The translations under genes and the position numbers were made by a program. Positions 13,156-24,640 of a stretch of DNA of 64,000 nt are shown here, in pieces. Where the stretch lies: assembly GCA_003550325.1 (NCBI GenBank), contig QKWP01000803.1:1-64000 (forward strand), given 5' to 3'. Position 1 is the first letter of the stretch. Every line of letters begins with the position of its first letter. A model generated the notes under the pieces. That model was not told where the DNA came from. It made no database searches and was given only the letters and a program-made list of their open reading frames with translations. The DNA comes from Gigaspora rosea (Eukaryota; Glomeromycota; Glomeromycetes; Diversisporales; Gigasporaceae).

Positions 13156-13213
13156 TTACCTATTTCACGAAGCCTGTCAATATCAACATCTTCCAAATTA
13201 TAACTGCTCCCGA
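13156..13213 (-). pseudogene. Possible exon fragment (unknown protein)
   Basis: On the minus strand this reads HFGSSYNLEDVDIDRLREI and is followed by GTAATT, a plausible donor site. The composition is protein-like against an AT-rich background, but I cannot name the family. It lies in the same non-coding part of the Helitron as the LisH fragment, so it may be a second captured piece. It may equally be chance. Confidence 0.25.
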
Positions 13214-13652
13214 AATGTAATATTTATGTAGTTCATGTAGATTGCTACAACAAAGCTTATTATCTATTTGCATTAGAAAAGGTTTTTTAGAGATTTTTTT
13301 TGAGATATATTTAATAATTAAATGTCAAAAAAAAAAAAAGCAATCAAGATAAACCAAGAAAATTTACAAAGTTATATAACATATCTATATGTTAATAAAC
13401 CTAAATAAAATATAGTTTCCACAATTCCTGTGGTTTTAATTCGACAACGTAAAATATCTTGATTTGTTGGCACATATAATTGGGAAAATACTTTATCTAA
13501 CGACTTAAAAAAATGTAGAAAAAAAAAATTGAATCAAAGAGTGAATAAATGCATATTAAACAATAAAGTAAAATTACTTACTATGTCATATTATCGTGTA
13601 GTGCATATTGATTACCCATTATGTAACATTCTTGTACACCACTATCACAAAG

Positions 13653-13953
13653 ATTATTGAATGCTTACGTATATGATTTCTTAAAACGTAGTGGTGCTAT
13701 AGAAACAGCTAAAGCTTATTTAAGAGAAGGTGATTTTTAGAGCGTAGTCAAAAATGACGGTACTACAAATTCAATAAATGGGACTAGAGGTTCAAGCTCT
13801 GATAACAATAATACATCGCTACCTGACGTTGACGTACCTGTACAAGCTCCTGAAGGTTTTTTATATGAATGGTGGACTGTATTTTGGGATTTATATAGTG
13901 CAAAATTAAATCGTCCTAGAACTGCTGACGCACAGCGTTACGTAGTAGATCAG
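13653..13953 (+). pseudogene. Captured LisH-domain exon (Flo8/Som1/SSBP-like)
   Basis: This single frame has a splice acceptor (CACAAAG) before it and GTAGAT after it. It reads LLNAYVYDFLKRSGAIETAK, a LisH motif, then after a low-complexity linker VQAPEGFLYEWWTVFWDLYS, the PEGFLYEWW block typical of LUFS/LisH regulators such as fungal Flo8/Som1 and animal SSBP. One in-frame stop (REGDF then TAG) lies between the two blocks. It is on the opposite strand to the Helitron genes and only about 300 bp long. That fits capture of a host gene fragment by the Helitron. Function in place is unlikely. Confidence 0.8.
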
Positions 13954-14758
13954 GTAGATTCTTATTATATCTATATCTATCTATATTTAAATTATTAGAT
14001 TTTCTTGTTAAATTGTTTTCTTGGGCAAAAAAAATGATTTACCAGTAAATAATTTTATCAAAAAAAACCTACCCAGGAAAGGTAACAACTAATCGTATAC
14101 TTAATTGGCAGGTTAAATTTAGCGTGGTATAAGCAAGATCAAACGAGCCTAAAATAGAAATTTAAAACGAAAGAACTAGTAGTTTAATGAATATTTTTTT
14201 TAATAATAAATAATTGGGGGTAGAATGTTATAGCGTGAGATCTGGGTTCGGGTCTTTTTAAAGCGGCTTGTTACGAGAGTTCATTGCATTACTTACCGGG
14301 ATACAAGCCAAAAACCCTGGCTAACTCAATCTGTACCCGGAGACAGTGTTTGAGAGTTTAAAGCATTACGGGTTAGATTAAGAAAAACGAGTAATATAAA
14401 GGAAGTACTTGAATAATTATTAGAAAGAAACGAAGTTTAATGTAGTTGCACAAATGTAATTAATAATAAAGCAAGTTTTTAATAAAAAAGCAGGTTTTAT
14501 CGTTATACTGCTTTAAAAGTAACTCTACGTACGATAGGTTTGTTTTTTATTTGACTTTTTTTTTTTTTTTTTACTTTTTAATTACGCGACACACGTGGGG
14601 ACAGACAAAAAATTTCAAAGTTGCACTTTTGATAAAATTTCTATAAGATGTACAAAGATGCATCAGAAAAGATACGTTTTTTGGGCAAAAAGCATCAAAA
14701 ACGTAACTTTTGTATCACTTGCATAGACACTAACTGACCGTCGCTACGCTCCGGCCAA

Positions 14759-16331
14759 TCAAGGTCTGCTTACTTTAAAAATGCATTATCATCCCGGTGG
14801 ACAAAGAGAGAAAATGGAATTATCACTTTCAATAAACCTAATATTTCAGCCATTAGTATTTGAAGTTCTTATAAAGTAAGTTTATTTATACAGTATATAT
14901 AATGTTTATAATGGTAAAAAAGCATTGATATGAAACTAAAATGGTGTTTTATTTTCCTTAAAAATGAATAATTATATTTATACAGGAATATTTTCTGTTG
15001 AAAATAATGTTAGCCTTGTTGACATTTTTATTTCTGCTGACGAGATTGAATTATTTGAACTTTGCAAACAACTTAAGGAACATTTGCTTGAAACTGAATC
15101 AGCGTGGAAATTCCCAAAAGATTATTCTGTTATGTCAACATAATGATGCCGATTTATATAATATTGCATTTGATCTTGTATGTAAAAATCCTAAGGTTGT
15201 TTTTGAATCTAAAGAGTTCTTAGAAATGAGAGAAGACCATCTAATCCGTTTGTTGAAAAGTGATGACCTTCGACTAGATGAAATTGAAATTTGGGACTAT
15301 TTAGTTAAATGGGGAATGAAAAATAGTGATTCTATTTAACTGATGATTTAATTAAATGGAATCAAACAGATTTCATGGAACTTGAAAAAGCTATACATAA
15401 TTGTATTCCTCACATTAGATTTTTCCAAATGTCACTTTATGAGCTTCGTTCAATTAAGGCTAAATATAGAAACATACTTCCAGATCTTTCCGATGAGATT
15501 TTCCTTAACTTAGATCCTAGGTATAATCTTTTACAAGAAAGATTATCAGCTTATCCTTTTGATTCTAAAATTATTGACGCTAAAGACGCAGCATTAATAG
15601 CAACTTGGATTGATAACAAACAAAGAATGCCTTATCGTTTTAAAGAAATTCCTTTCAAATTTGAATGTATTTATCGTGCAAGTGAGGAAAATTTTAATAT
15701 CGATAAGTTTCATGAAAATTGTGATAATAAGGGACCAACTGTTGTCATAATTAAAGTTCGAAATTCAGAGGAAATAATTGGTGGATATAATCCGTTAGAT
15801 TGGCGTCGTGTAGAATTAATTAACTATGGAGATAGATCGTTACCATCAAATGTTTTTAATAATTACAAATGCAAAACGTTGGGAAGTTTTATATTTTCAT
15901 TCCTATCATTTTCAAAAGGAGCAATTCCCCGATTAAATCGTATCTCTAATAAAAATGAAGCAATCATTTGGTGTAATAAAGGACCGTGCTTTGGTTCACA
16001 AGATTTGTGGATACAAAATAATTCTTCACGAGGATCTGCTAGTGGTATAAGCAAGAAACACTCTTATGAAATGGAAGTTACTGAAAATGATACTTTTGAA
16101 ATAGAAGAATATGAAGTATTTCAAATTACTAATGAGAGATTCTTATTTAGAATGAATCAATTTATAAAGAGAATCTTGTTTTCTGGATTAATTATTTTAT
16201 TTCAATTTATTAAGAGGCTCTCACTTTCTGGATTTATTCTATTTCAATTTATTAAGGGCCTCTTGTTTTCTGGATTTGTTCTATTTCAGGGATACTTGTT
16301 TAATATATTTTTATTTTATTTTTTCTTTTAA
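14759..16331 (+). pseudogene. BTB-BACK-TLDc gene, unit 1, 3' piece
   Basis: It resumes the BTB domain right after the Helitron (SAYFKNALSSR, then ENGIITFNKP) to a donor at 14876. It then continues from about 14972 (YIYTGIFSVENNVSL) through BACK and TLDc to 16331. The acceptor AG used by the intact copy is AA here. There are two frame breaks (near 15125 and 15337) relative to 30066-31475. The TLDc part is well kept (SKIIDAKDAALIATWIDNKQ ... GPCFGSQDLWIQNNSS). The tail carries three 42-45 bp repeats (16157-16285) coding hydrophobic QFIKRxLFSGFILF segments. It is clearly a host gene copy disabled by Helitron insertion and later decay. Confidence 0.88.
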
Positions 16332-16528
16332 TATTATCCTTTCCGGAGATTTTAATATTAAAGGTGATATTTCGAAAAAATTACTTGTAGTTCATAATTT
16401 TGATTATGAAATCACCTTTCGCATTCTAATAAAAAATTTATTACAAAATTTGATATAAGAATGTTCTTTTTAACATTAAACCTAAAATTTTTATATTTAT
16501 TTCCAGTTAATTTACAAGCCCATCCGTA

Positions 16529-16667
16529 TTGATTCACAGGGTCCATCTTTTTTGATTCATAAAAAAAGGCCACTTTTTTTAATACTAATTCATACAACCT
16601 TCTAATCTTAACAAAAAAAAGTGGACCTTTTTTTATGTATCAAAAAAAAAAAGGATCCCATGAATCA
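16529..16667. repeat. Hairpin MITE, unit 1 copy
   Basis: TTGATTCACAGGGTCCATC at the left and its reverse-complement counterpart (GGATCCCATGAATCAA) at the right bracket inner arms rich in AAAAAAAGGCCAC / GTGGACCTTTTTTT. The same element is at 53566-53706 downstream of the unit 3 gene, and it is absent at the matching place of unit 2 (near 31600). Confidence 0.7.
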
Positions 16668-16679
16668 AAAAGAATGAAT

Positions 16680-17291
16680 TTACGTTGATTCACAATAAAA
16701 ATATTTATTTAGCAATCTTTTCTATTGTTGGCTGGAGCTGAGAGTAGCGAGGTGAAAGCCTTTCAAGCCCTACTCTAATGAACTTTCGAAAATGTCCGGT
16801 TCTCGTTTCACCCTGCCCAAATTTTAGGTTCAATATAATGGCAGACCTTTAACTGATTGGCTTTAATAAAAGAATACTTGATCAGTTAGAAAATAAGAAT
16901 TGCAAATGAGTGCTCTAGATGATCATGGGCAATTATATAACCAAGCCATTTTCGTTTTCAAATTACTACCATACAAATTTAAGATATTAAGAATAAACAA
17001 TGATATTAATATTTAATGAAAAGGAGGTAAATAAACTAAAATTTGTTTACAGATTTCACGTACAAATTCTTCTACAAGCGCTATAAGCACTAATGTAGTT
17101 ATAAGTTGGCAACAAACTTTTTGAAATATTAAAAGTTACGATACGGCACATATAAATTATCCGATTAGGCAGGTTATGTAATTATATACAATACAGTTGC
17201 TTCTTTATTAATAAAATTCTATAATACAAGCCATATTTGATGCGAAGTAAATAAAGTATAAAACATCTAAAAAAAAAAAACAAAAAGAAAA

Positions 17292-17357
<66 letters not shown>

Positions 17358-19850
17358 AAGTATAAGATGCCTAAAAAAATATGCTAATCGTTCGAGTGCA
17401 CAAAATATGAAATTAAAGTGAATTCTGAAGTCGAGTGGTCGCATTAATGATGGAAAAATGCGCGTTTTTATAATTAACGCGCACGTTATATAAAATGCGC
17501 ATGATTTCGCATGATATAACTTTGGAATTTATATTTTACCTTTGGAAAATATCGGATACGTGCTCAAATTTTTACCCCGATCTTGCTCTCTTTTATGTTC
17601 ATTCATTTTCTTTTCGGAATTTTTCGAGATATTTGCATCCATATTCCTTAATTCCGCCCGACAATACGCTCCCTGGACTAAATTATATATACTTTATAAA
17701 ATTTTGATAGGATAATATGCGCATGATTCCGAAACATGTGCATGAATGCGCATTAATGCGTATGAAACCCATCTCTAGGTCACAGGTATTCCAGAACAAA
17801 CCTTGTACATGTTTTGAGATGCTATCAACAAATATCATCATAAATATGTCATAGTATCGCATGCAAACTGTTGTTTTAAATAAATAATTGAAACGTTTTT
17901 ATGTTCTTTTTGAGCTTAGTTAAGGCATAAAAAACACAAAAGAACTTACATATCCAGATAAATAGCTGCAAGAAATGAAGCTAGAGAAATGAAAAAGCTT
18001 AATGACTGAAGAATAGCATCGAAAATTAAATCAGTAAAGAGACAGTTCGTCGCTTAACAATAATAATAGTAATATAAAGCGAAAGCAAATACAAATCAAG
18101 GAAAAAAATATCATTCTCCAAGTTTCTTGGTTATAGAGAATCTTTCCTTAGATTGTACAGTATTAGATCATATAACTAACTTCTAAGTTACACATAGCAA
18201 AGGTAAATTGATGCCAAAACGGTTTTCACTAGAGGATAATATAGATCCGGGTATATAATAATCATTGTTGGGCAACTGTCATGATTGGACAATTGGACAT
18301 ATAAAGTTTTATATTTCCAAAATTCTTCAAAATTATTAGAGTCGAATTTGCTTTATTAGAGAGTAAGTTATAACATTTTAAAAGTTCACGATTTTATTAT
18401 AGAATTACTATAATCAGTTTATTTTTAAAATTTTACGTATCATAAATTCTCGAAATAACGGTCGTGGGCGGTATTAATTCGTGAAATTCATATTAATTTA
18501 CAATATATAAAAAAGTTAACCAAGTTAATGAATATTTAATATTAAGATACATAATATACGTATTAGTTCAATAGTTAAATAAAAAAAACATCTTGATGAA
18601 TGTATAATCTGTGCATATTTATCGTTATAAGATATATTTCATTAATTTTATTCATATTAACTTAATATAAAGAACATTATAGAAGATTATTTAACAAGAT
18701 GGTCGGTATATATAGATTGTTTACATTGTTGAGCTTTATGGTTGTTAAAATTAATAACATCGATAAAGAATCATGCTGCTATAATCTTTTAATTGGTAAA
18801 CATTAGTGATATTTCAACACGACTCAAGTTTGTAAAACACGATTTAATTATCAACTATTGATGGCGAAAAAAAATCAAAATTGAAAGCATTGTATATAGT
18901 CTAATCTCTGTTCTTATCCTTTACTGCGGCGCTATTGTTTGGGAATAAAAAAAAATCCCAAAGTGCAAATTATTCTTTTATAAAAATAAATGGATGTCTT
19001 TCATCTTTTCATTCTGATTTTGACCGCTCTGACAAATCTGATATTATTTTTTAACACTGATCGATACTTTATTATGAAAGTAAATCCTAATATGCTGCAA
19101 AAATTAATTTAAAATTTATCTGAATAATAAAATTAATTTCTATTATCGCAGTTTACAGAATCAAATTTTACAAATCACAGCCAACACATATCACTTTATT
19201 TGAGAATATAGGTGTTATTATGAGTTTATAGAAGCATAAGAAAGTCATAAATTATAAAAATATTTTATTTGCTCGACTTTTATTAAGAGAATCATACAAT
19301 CGCGAGATAATCAACGTGTGAATTGTGTTCAGCAAAATTTGATCAAAGATACATCATTTTGCGAACCTCAATAATAAACTTCACGATACATAAATGTATT
19401 TAGTTTTATGATTGGCACTATGCGTAAGATTAACTTGATGTTAACATTGTTGCAAGATCATTTATTATAGTATTTAACTTAAAAACAAAGCTAATGAAAC
19501 ATGAAATGATTAGGAATATTTCCGATTTAATAAATATTAAATGAAAACTTTATAGACTTTTAAATTTAATGTTACATAACGTTCAGTATCATATATGATT
19601 TATAGAAAGATGGTTGAAGCTAGGCTGGGCGCTAGAATTGTTCTTTTTGATGTTAAAGATTGCTTATAAAAAAAAACTTTCTTTGTTTAAAGAATTTTTT
19701 TTAACCAACTATATATTAACATTCGCTATCATCTTGTCTGAGCAGTAAAACTCAACATTTCTTTTTTGAACGTCGTGTTAATTACAATATCTACAATAAT
19801 ACTTCACTATATATCTTTTACAAAATTTCAGGAATTTCGAATCCCAACCT
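16680..19850. other. Spacer S1 of unit 1
   Basis: I see no gene. The stretch is homologous, with indels, to 33485-37270 and 53720-57730. It serves as the empty-site reference for insertions there, for example the plain CAAATTTAAGATATTAAG near 16974 where units 2 and 3 each carry a transposon. It holds a run of about 60 A (about 17294-17355). The DNA looks like old duplicated intergenic sequence. Confidence 0.65.
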
Positions 19851-20203
19851 ATCTGATATATTTTGCATGAATAGGTTTACTAATTTAAATACGATTTGGA
19901 TGGTTTGTCGGTTCAATAATAGATAAATTGGTTTTTTTTTTTATTTATTTCATCATCAGAATTTTCTATTTCTTCAATCAAATGAATAATTAAACCACTA
20001 ATAGATCGGATAGTGGGTCATTTTCCTGAGTTTGAATTCATGAATCGCTTGGCTAATTTAATGTAAAATTCCGCACACTTCTTTGTTTTGCATTAGAGAG
20101 TTCAAAATTTGTAATATAAGCGTTATACAATTCGTCTTGTAAATGCGTTCACTATGAAAATCCCGACGTTCTAATCCTTGAGAATGAATTGTTTCAAGAT
20201 CTG

Positions 20204-20864
20204 CCCTATAAGAAAATTGTACCGTATAGGCACGGGATGGAATCGGATAGGCACGGGTCATTTTGGCACGGGTCAAGATCCGGATTTGTACGGGTATGGC
20301 CCGAGTTGGTTCAGATTCGGTGGACCGTGTGGGACCGTGTGCCCGTGCCAATTGGACCGTAAATGGCACGGGTTTTGCAGCAATTTACTAGTCGAATCGG
20401 CACGGGATTTGGCACGGGTAATGAACGTAAATTCACGTGCCGCCGCGATAACGATGTGGATTAACTATTAAAACATAAATTTACATAAGTAATCAATATA
20501 AGATGAACAAGCTAACTGCATATGAAGCAAAATTTTGTAAGGAATTTTTTTTGTTAAGACACGCAGGGAAGCTTCATTAGTGAAATCATGAGATATCGCT
20601 CTTTTTTTAAAAAAAAATCCTTTACTGATCTTTCGCTCTCCACGAAACGATCCAACACGTATCACGAGCCAACACGTGTGTAACGTACACATACATGTCA
20701 TCTGAACGTGCCATTTCATATGATGTGATATTACGTGCCACCCTTTGCCGCAATGTCCGTGCCATTTTTACCGTGCCATTCCGTAAAACGTTCCTGTACG
20801 TGCCACAAAATCCGTGCCATTTCGAGCATTCCCGACACCAACCCGTACCACTTTTCTTATAGGG
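20204..20864. mobile_element. 661-bp MITE, CCCTATAAG family, 3-bp target duplication
   Basis: The ends CCCTATAAGAAAA and TTTTCTTATAGGG are inverted, with CTG on both sides (20201-20203, 20865-20867). The paralogous kinase copies at 37630 and 58085 show the uninterrupted GATCTGATGT. The inside is GC-richer than the surroundings, with repeated GGCACGGG words on the left and CCGTGCC words on the right. A second family member is at 32263-32977. A 3-bp duplication is seen in CACTA and Harbinger relatives, but I do not assign a superfamily. Confidence 0.88.
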
Positions 20865-20997
20865 CTGATGTTATGTAACTTAAATTTTGTATTTCTATTT
20901 CATTTGCATTACCTTTTCTACACATTTGAAAATAAGAACGTAATTTCTTTAAACACCTTTCGATGGCCCATAGCATGCTAAGAACGAAGGATTTTAG

Positions 20998-21391
20998 GCC
21001 ACGCAAAGTTGATTTTTCGTTTTGCATTACCCGCCGTCCCATTTTTTCAATTTTTTCAATTTTTTTTTTTTTTTTTTTNNNNNNNNNNNNNNNNNNNNNN
21101 NNNNNNNNNNNNNNNNNNNNNNNNNNNNNNNNNNNNNNNNNNNNNNNNNNNNNNNNNNNNNNNNNNNNNNNNNNNNNNNNNNNNNNNNNNNNNNNNNNNN
21201 NNNNNNNNNNNNNNNNNNNNNNNNNNNNNNNNNNNNNNNNNNNNNNNNNNNNNNNNNNNNNNNNNNNNNNNNNNNNNNNNNNNNNNNNNNNNNNNNNNNN
21301 NNNNNNNNNAAAAAAAAAAAAAAAAATCCGCCCGTCCGTCCCGAATTTTGAAATCCATGTAATGCAAAACGAAAAATCAACTTTGCGTGGC
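20998..21391. mobile_element. Hairpin element with assembly gap at its centre
   Basis: GCCACGCAAAGTTGATTTTT at the left is matched by a perfect reverse complement ending at 21391, at least 30 bp long. TTTA flanks both sides. The paralogous kinase copies lack it (GGATTTTATAT at 58230). The left side runs into 18 T, then N, then 17 A. Related right-arm sequence (CCGTCC...GAATTTTGAAATC...GCAAAACGAAAAATCAACTTT) recurs at about 41158-41232 and 59915-59985, so this is a local repeat family. Confidence 0.8.
21079..21309. other. Assembly gap (231 N)
   Basis: The gap is bounded by a T run on the left and an A run on the right, in the loop of a palindromic repeat. Open frames drawn across it have no meaning. 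Its true length is unknown. Confidence 0.99.
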
Positions 21392-21750
21392 TTTATATCC
21401 AATCTTTCTTTAAAATAAATTTTCATTATAAATTTAAAGATTAAACAAACTCAATAACTTTACATGGTCAAAAAAATATTGACCACGAGTCTGTTTAATA
21501 TTTATGAGAAGAATTTTTATATTCAATTTGACATTTAGCGTAATAAACTGTTGCAAATCGACCCTTCCCAATCACTTTAATGTTTTCAAAATTATTATGG
21601 AATCCATAGTAATTGATATCTCTTTTCATCCATTATGTTTGTCATATTTTCTTTCATATCAAAATAAGAAATTTTCTTTATTTCTATCGATTTTTAAATC
21701 GATAAATATAAGTTAAATATTTAATATGATGAAAAAAAAATGAAAAATAC

Positions 21751-21770
21751 CTTTAAATATGTTTTTTTCC
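21751..21770 (-). other. 20-nt micro-exon, unit 1 minus copy
   Basis: On the minus strand GGAAAAAAACATATTTAAAG is preceded by TAATTAATAG (acceptor) and followed by GTATTTTT (donor). It has the same length and phase as the micro-exons at 25968-25987 and 44562-44581, and codes (M)EKNIFK. It joins the Sel1 exon end (EYWFQ) to the kinase exon. Confidence 0.7.
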
Positions 21771-22260
21771 CTATTAATTATAATTATATTTAGACTGTAC
21801 TATGATAAAAGTTTTTTTTTGAAAAAATATCTTACATCTGAAACCAATATTCGGCCTCCTTTAGAACTGTTTTGTTCCGATACCATTGCAATTAGACTAA
21901 GTTTTGCAGATTTCAAATATAGTTCAAAAGATTTGTTTACATTCTTTTTAACTCCAATTCCATCTTGATAACATTTCCCAAGATTATAAATTAAATTATT
22001 GTCCCCATTCCGGTAACTTTACAAAAAAGCAAATTCCTTATTTTCTCTTGTTTAGCACATTCAAATCGATAGCATTCACCTGCATTATTCCTCCAATGTT
22101 CCCAATCTCTACATATTGTTAATAAATGAAAGCCTCCAATTCCATTGTTTAACACTCTCTCCAAATTAATAACATTCGCCAGCATTATTTATTCCACTAG
22201 AGTTCCCATCTCAGAGGATTTTGATAATTATGGAATACCTTATGTTCACCCTTTCAACTC
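21771..22260 (-). pseudogene. Decayed Sel1-repeat exon, unit 1 minus
   Basis: Minus-strand fragments show the Sel1 repeat pattern (AxxxG...AxxxLGxxYxxG): NAGECYRFECAKQEK, NNGIGGFHLL and MxNASGMNNAGECY-like pieces, ending in AEYWFQ before a donor GTAAGA near 21835. Frame is lost many times. It is the upstream part of the minus-strand Sel1/kinase pseudogene and diverges head to head from the plus-strand gene at 24703. Confidence 0.7.
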
Positions 22261-24640
22261 GTATCCCATGTTAATGTTCATATGATCATGTAAATTTTTT
22301 GCCTTCATATTTCTGTCATAAAATGTCATCATCATTTATGCAAATGTCACGACAAAAATTTCACGTACTAATATAATATAAACTATAACATCAATATTAG
22401 AAATAAGAAATTTTTTAATCGTATAACCAATGTCTTATAATTAATAATTGTATCCAAAGTCATAAAGGTCTGAATGAATTGATTTTTTATGAAATAGTTT
22501 GTTAAAAAACCTTCTTCATTTTACTTTTTAAATCTGAGAAAAGCAAAAATTCAAATTAGCAGTTTAAATAATTTAAGACTAGTGTACAAGTATTTTTGTA
22601 CCATTTTCTAAGTGGCACGACTTTATTATTAGTTACATCGATAGATTTTCTGATTCCAAAACTTTAATTTACAGTATATCACTTAGAGTTCAGAGGATAA
22701 TTTTACACTACTTTTTTTTTTTTTTTGTTGTTTACAATTTAATTAGATCATGAATCCAGCCCAAGGATCGAGGGTTTAAAGTTAGGATTCGTTTGTTGCA
22801 CAAGTTCTGTTTAGAATAATATTTGTTTGTGGTGTACTTGCTTTTTAAATTTTGAAGTTTTTTATTTTTATTTTATTTTAATTTTTTTTTTTTAAATTTT
22901 TATTTTTTTTAATTTTTTATAGCTAGCACATGTTCGCGTGATGGCTTCCGCCATAGTAGCACATTAAAAAGAAAGATAATTTGTTTTTGCAATTTAAATA
23001 AAACAATAACCATATGGTTATCAAATAAATTAGTACAAATAAAATGAAACCAAGGAATTTGGTGTAATTGCAAGTGCTATAAACTTGAGTGATATATCCA
23101 TCAGTGAAGTCAACGTAAATAAAATAAAACCAATGAAGAATATAGTATAGTAAATGTTATGATTTGAGTAGCGGATTTTGATATATTGACTAAAGAAGCA
23201 TCTTTATAGTCACTAAAATTAACACTAATGAAGTGAAACAAGAGATATAAAATGTTGGTAAATGCGAATCGATTAATATAAAATTTCTACACGTTAAAAA
23301 TAATTATTATTAATGAATAAATGAAATAAGTAAGAAATAGTGAGCTAGTAATGCTATAAATTCGAACAATTTATTTATATACAGTACTAATTAACAAAAG
23401 AACTTTATACTGTACTCGATGAAAAGTTAACGCGAATGAAATGAATTAAGAGTTAATGGAGGTTCTCAAGCATCTCATAGATAGATCAGTGGCAAAATTT
23501 TAATTAGTCGTAAACTCACAGACTCTTTATTCAATTGTAAACTTACTGATTAATTAGAAATTTGTTACTGAGAATCTCTATATAAGGGAAGTCAATAGAA
23601 ATGAGACAAATTTATCTAATAAATTTGTCCCATTTCTATTGACTTCCCCATATTGTGAATAATTGTTGCTATGATTTGAATATTTCGATCAGACCAATTA
23701 ATAAAAAAATTCTTGTGCTTAACGCAATATAAACGTTAAAACCATACAAAGTTGATTTTTAGCATTTATTTTCCGTTTTTTTTATACAGTTTTATTCAGG
23801 GAACCCTAATTTCCCGAAATCATCCGATAAAACCGAACCGACATAAAAAACCCGATCGATCGATTCAAGTTTCAGATTTATGTAATGTAAAACGAAAAAT
23901 AATTTGATAAATTGACTCGTTTTAAGATTTTATTCGTTACATAATGAAATAATAATTACTCATAATAAAATTTAATGTAAATTCGATCATATTAATCTTG
24001 ATCGAATAAACATACTATAACTATGTTAAGAGACTTTAAAAAAAGGCAATTTAAATCTAATATTAGTTTCACTTGCAAACATTTGGCATCAAACACTTTC
24101 AGGCAGCTATTTCCAGTATCAATTTATTACTTATCAGTTAAAATAACAATACAACATACATGGCTTTCCATAAATGAAATATATTCAGTAAGACGAGATT
24201 TAACCTCAATAATAATCGAAATTAATATAAAACTCAACGATAGATTATAAAGAAGAGATAAATATTTCAATTAAACATGCAATTATAACCTAGGCCTCGT
24301 GCTAAAAATATACGTAGTTTTTAGCTAGTAGAACTTGATTAATATATTATATCATTGTTATAATATATCTAAAACAAAATATTAATAATGATAAAAGTAA
24401 TATAAAAGTTAAAAAAGTTATAAAAAAAAAACAAGAATCAAAATTGTCAATTAAATTATATATAAAAAAATAAAAATTAAAAATTAAGAAGTTTAAACTG
24501 AATTAAAGTGGCTAAAAAAAAAATTAAAAAAATTAACTAATTAAAATACATTAAAAATTTACTGTTACTTCAAATTTAAGTTTTGGATCGTTACTATAAA
24601 AAGTTGTATCACTCGATAATGATGAAAATCTTTATAAAAT
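22261..24640. other. Spacer S2 of unit 1
   Basis: There is no gene. This intergenic DNA between two divergently oriented Sel1/kinase copies is homologous to 39699-42150 and 59200-60728. It holds a T-rich tract (about 22855-22920) and a hairpin at 23584-23650. Conservation between units reflects duplication, so it is not evidence of function by itself. Confidence 0.6.
23584..23650. repeat. 67-bp hairpin insertion
   Basis: GGGAAGTCAATAGAAATG returns as CATTTCTATTGACTTCCC with only a few bases between the arms. The matching position in unit 2 (near 40860) reads straight from TATAT to TGTGAATAAT without it. A very small MITE inserted after duplication is the likely explanation. Confidence 0.75.

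Larger units (their letters stand above)
6443..14758 (-). mobile_element. 8.3-kb Helitron with Rep/helicase remnants
   Basis: Comparison with the uninterrupted paralogue (CTTATCATCAAGG) places the element exactly between host A (6442) and host T (14759), the Helitron target rule. Read on the minus strand it begins TTGGCCGGAGCGTAGCG and ends AATGCTATGCATTAGCCTAG, that is a small hairpin followed by CTAG, fitting the CTRR 3' end. GGCCGGAGC at 6467-6475 and GCTCCGGCC at 14748-14756 form a subterminal inverted repeat, as known for Helitron2/Helentron relatives. Its minus-strand genes have several frame breaks, so it is probably not autonomous now. About 3.4 kb upstream of its coding region carries captured-looking DNA. 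Confidence 0.88.
19850..21750 (-). pseudogene. Decayed protein kinase part of Sel1/kinase gene, unit 1 minus
   Basis: Read leftwards, an N-lobe remnant (about 21640-21490) is followed by an exon start near 21000-20870, then ETIHSQGLERRDFHSERIY (HRD changed to RRD) near 20170. After that comes KLAKRF and the C-terminal IEEIENSDDE region down to about 19850. Activation loop to helix G is missing: the sequence jumps from GTGTGCGGAATTTTAC straight to ATTAAATTAGCC (near 20065). Two MITEs (20204-20864 and 20998-21391) interrupt it. It is a clear pseudogene of the same family as 26063-27150. Confidence 0.8.

Noticed and set aside
15863-16054. Minus-strand frame also seen at 53001-53195
   Set aside because: Conserved only because the TLDc coding strand opposite it is conserved.
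17208-17444. Minus-strand frame rich in phenylalanine
   Set aside because: It is the translation of the A run at 17294-17355, not a gene.
20857-21426. Open frames across the N gap
   Set aside because: They consist of unknown residues between homopolymer runs and have no meaning.
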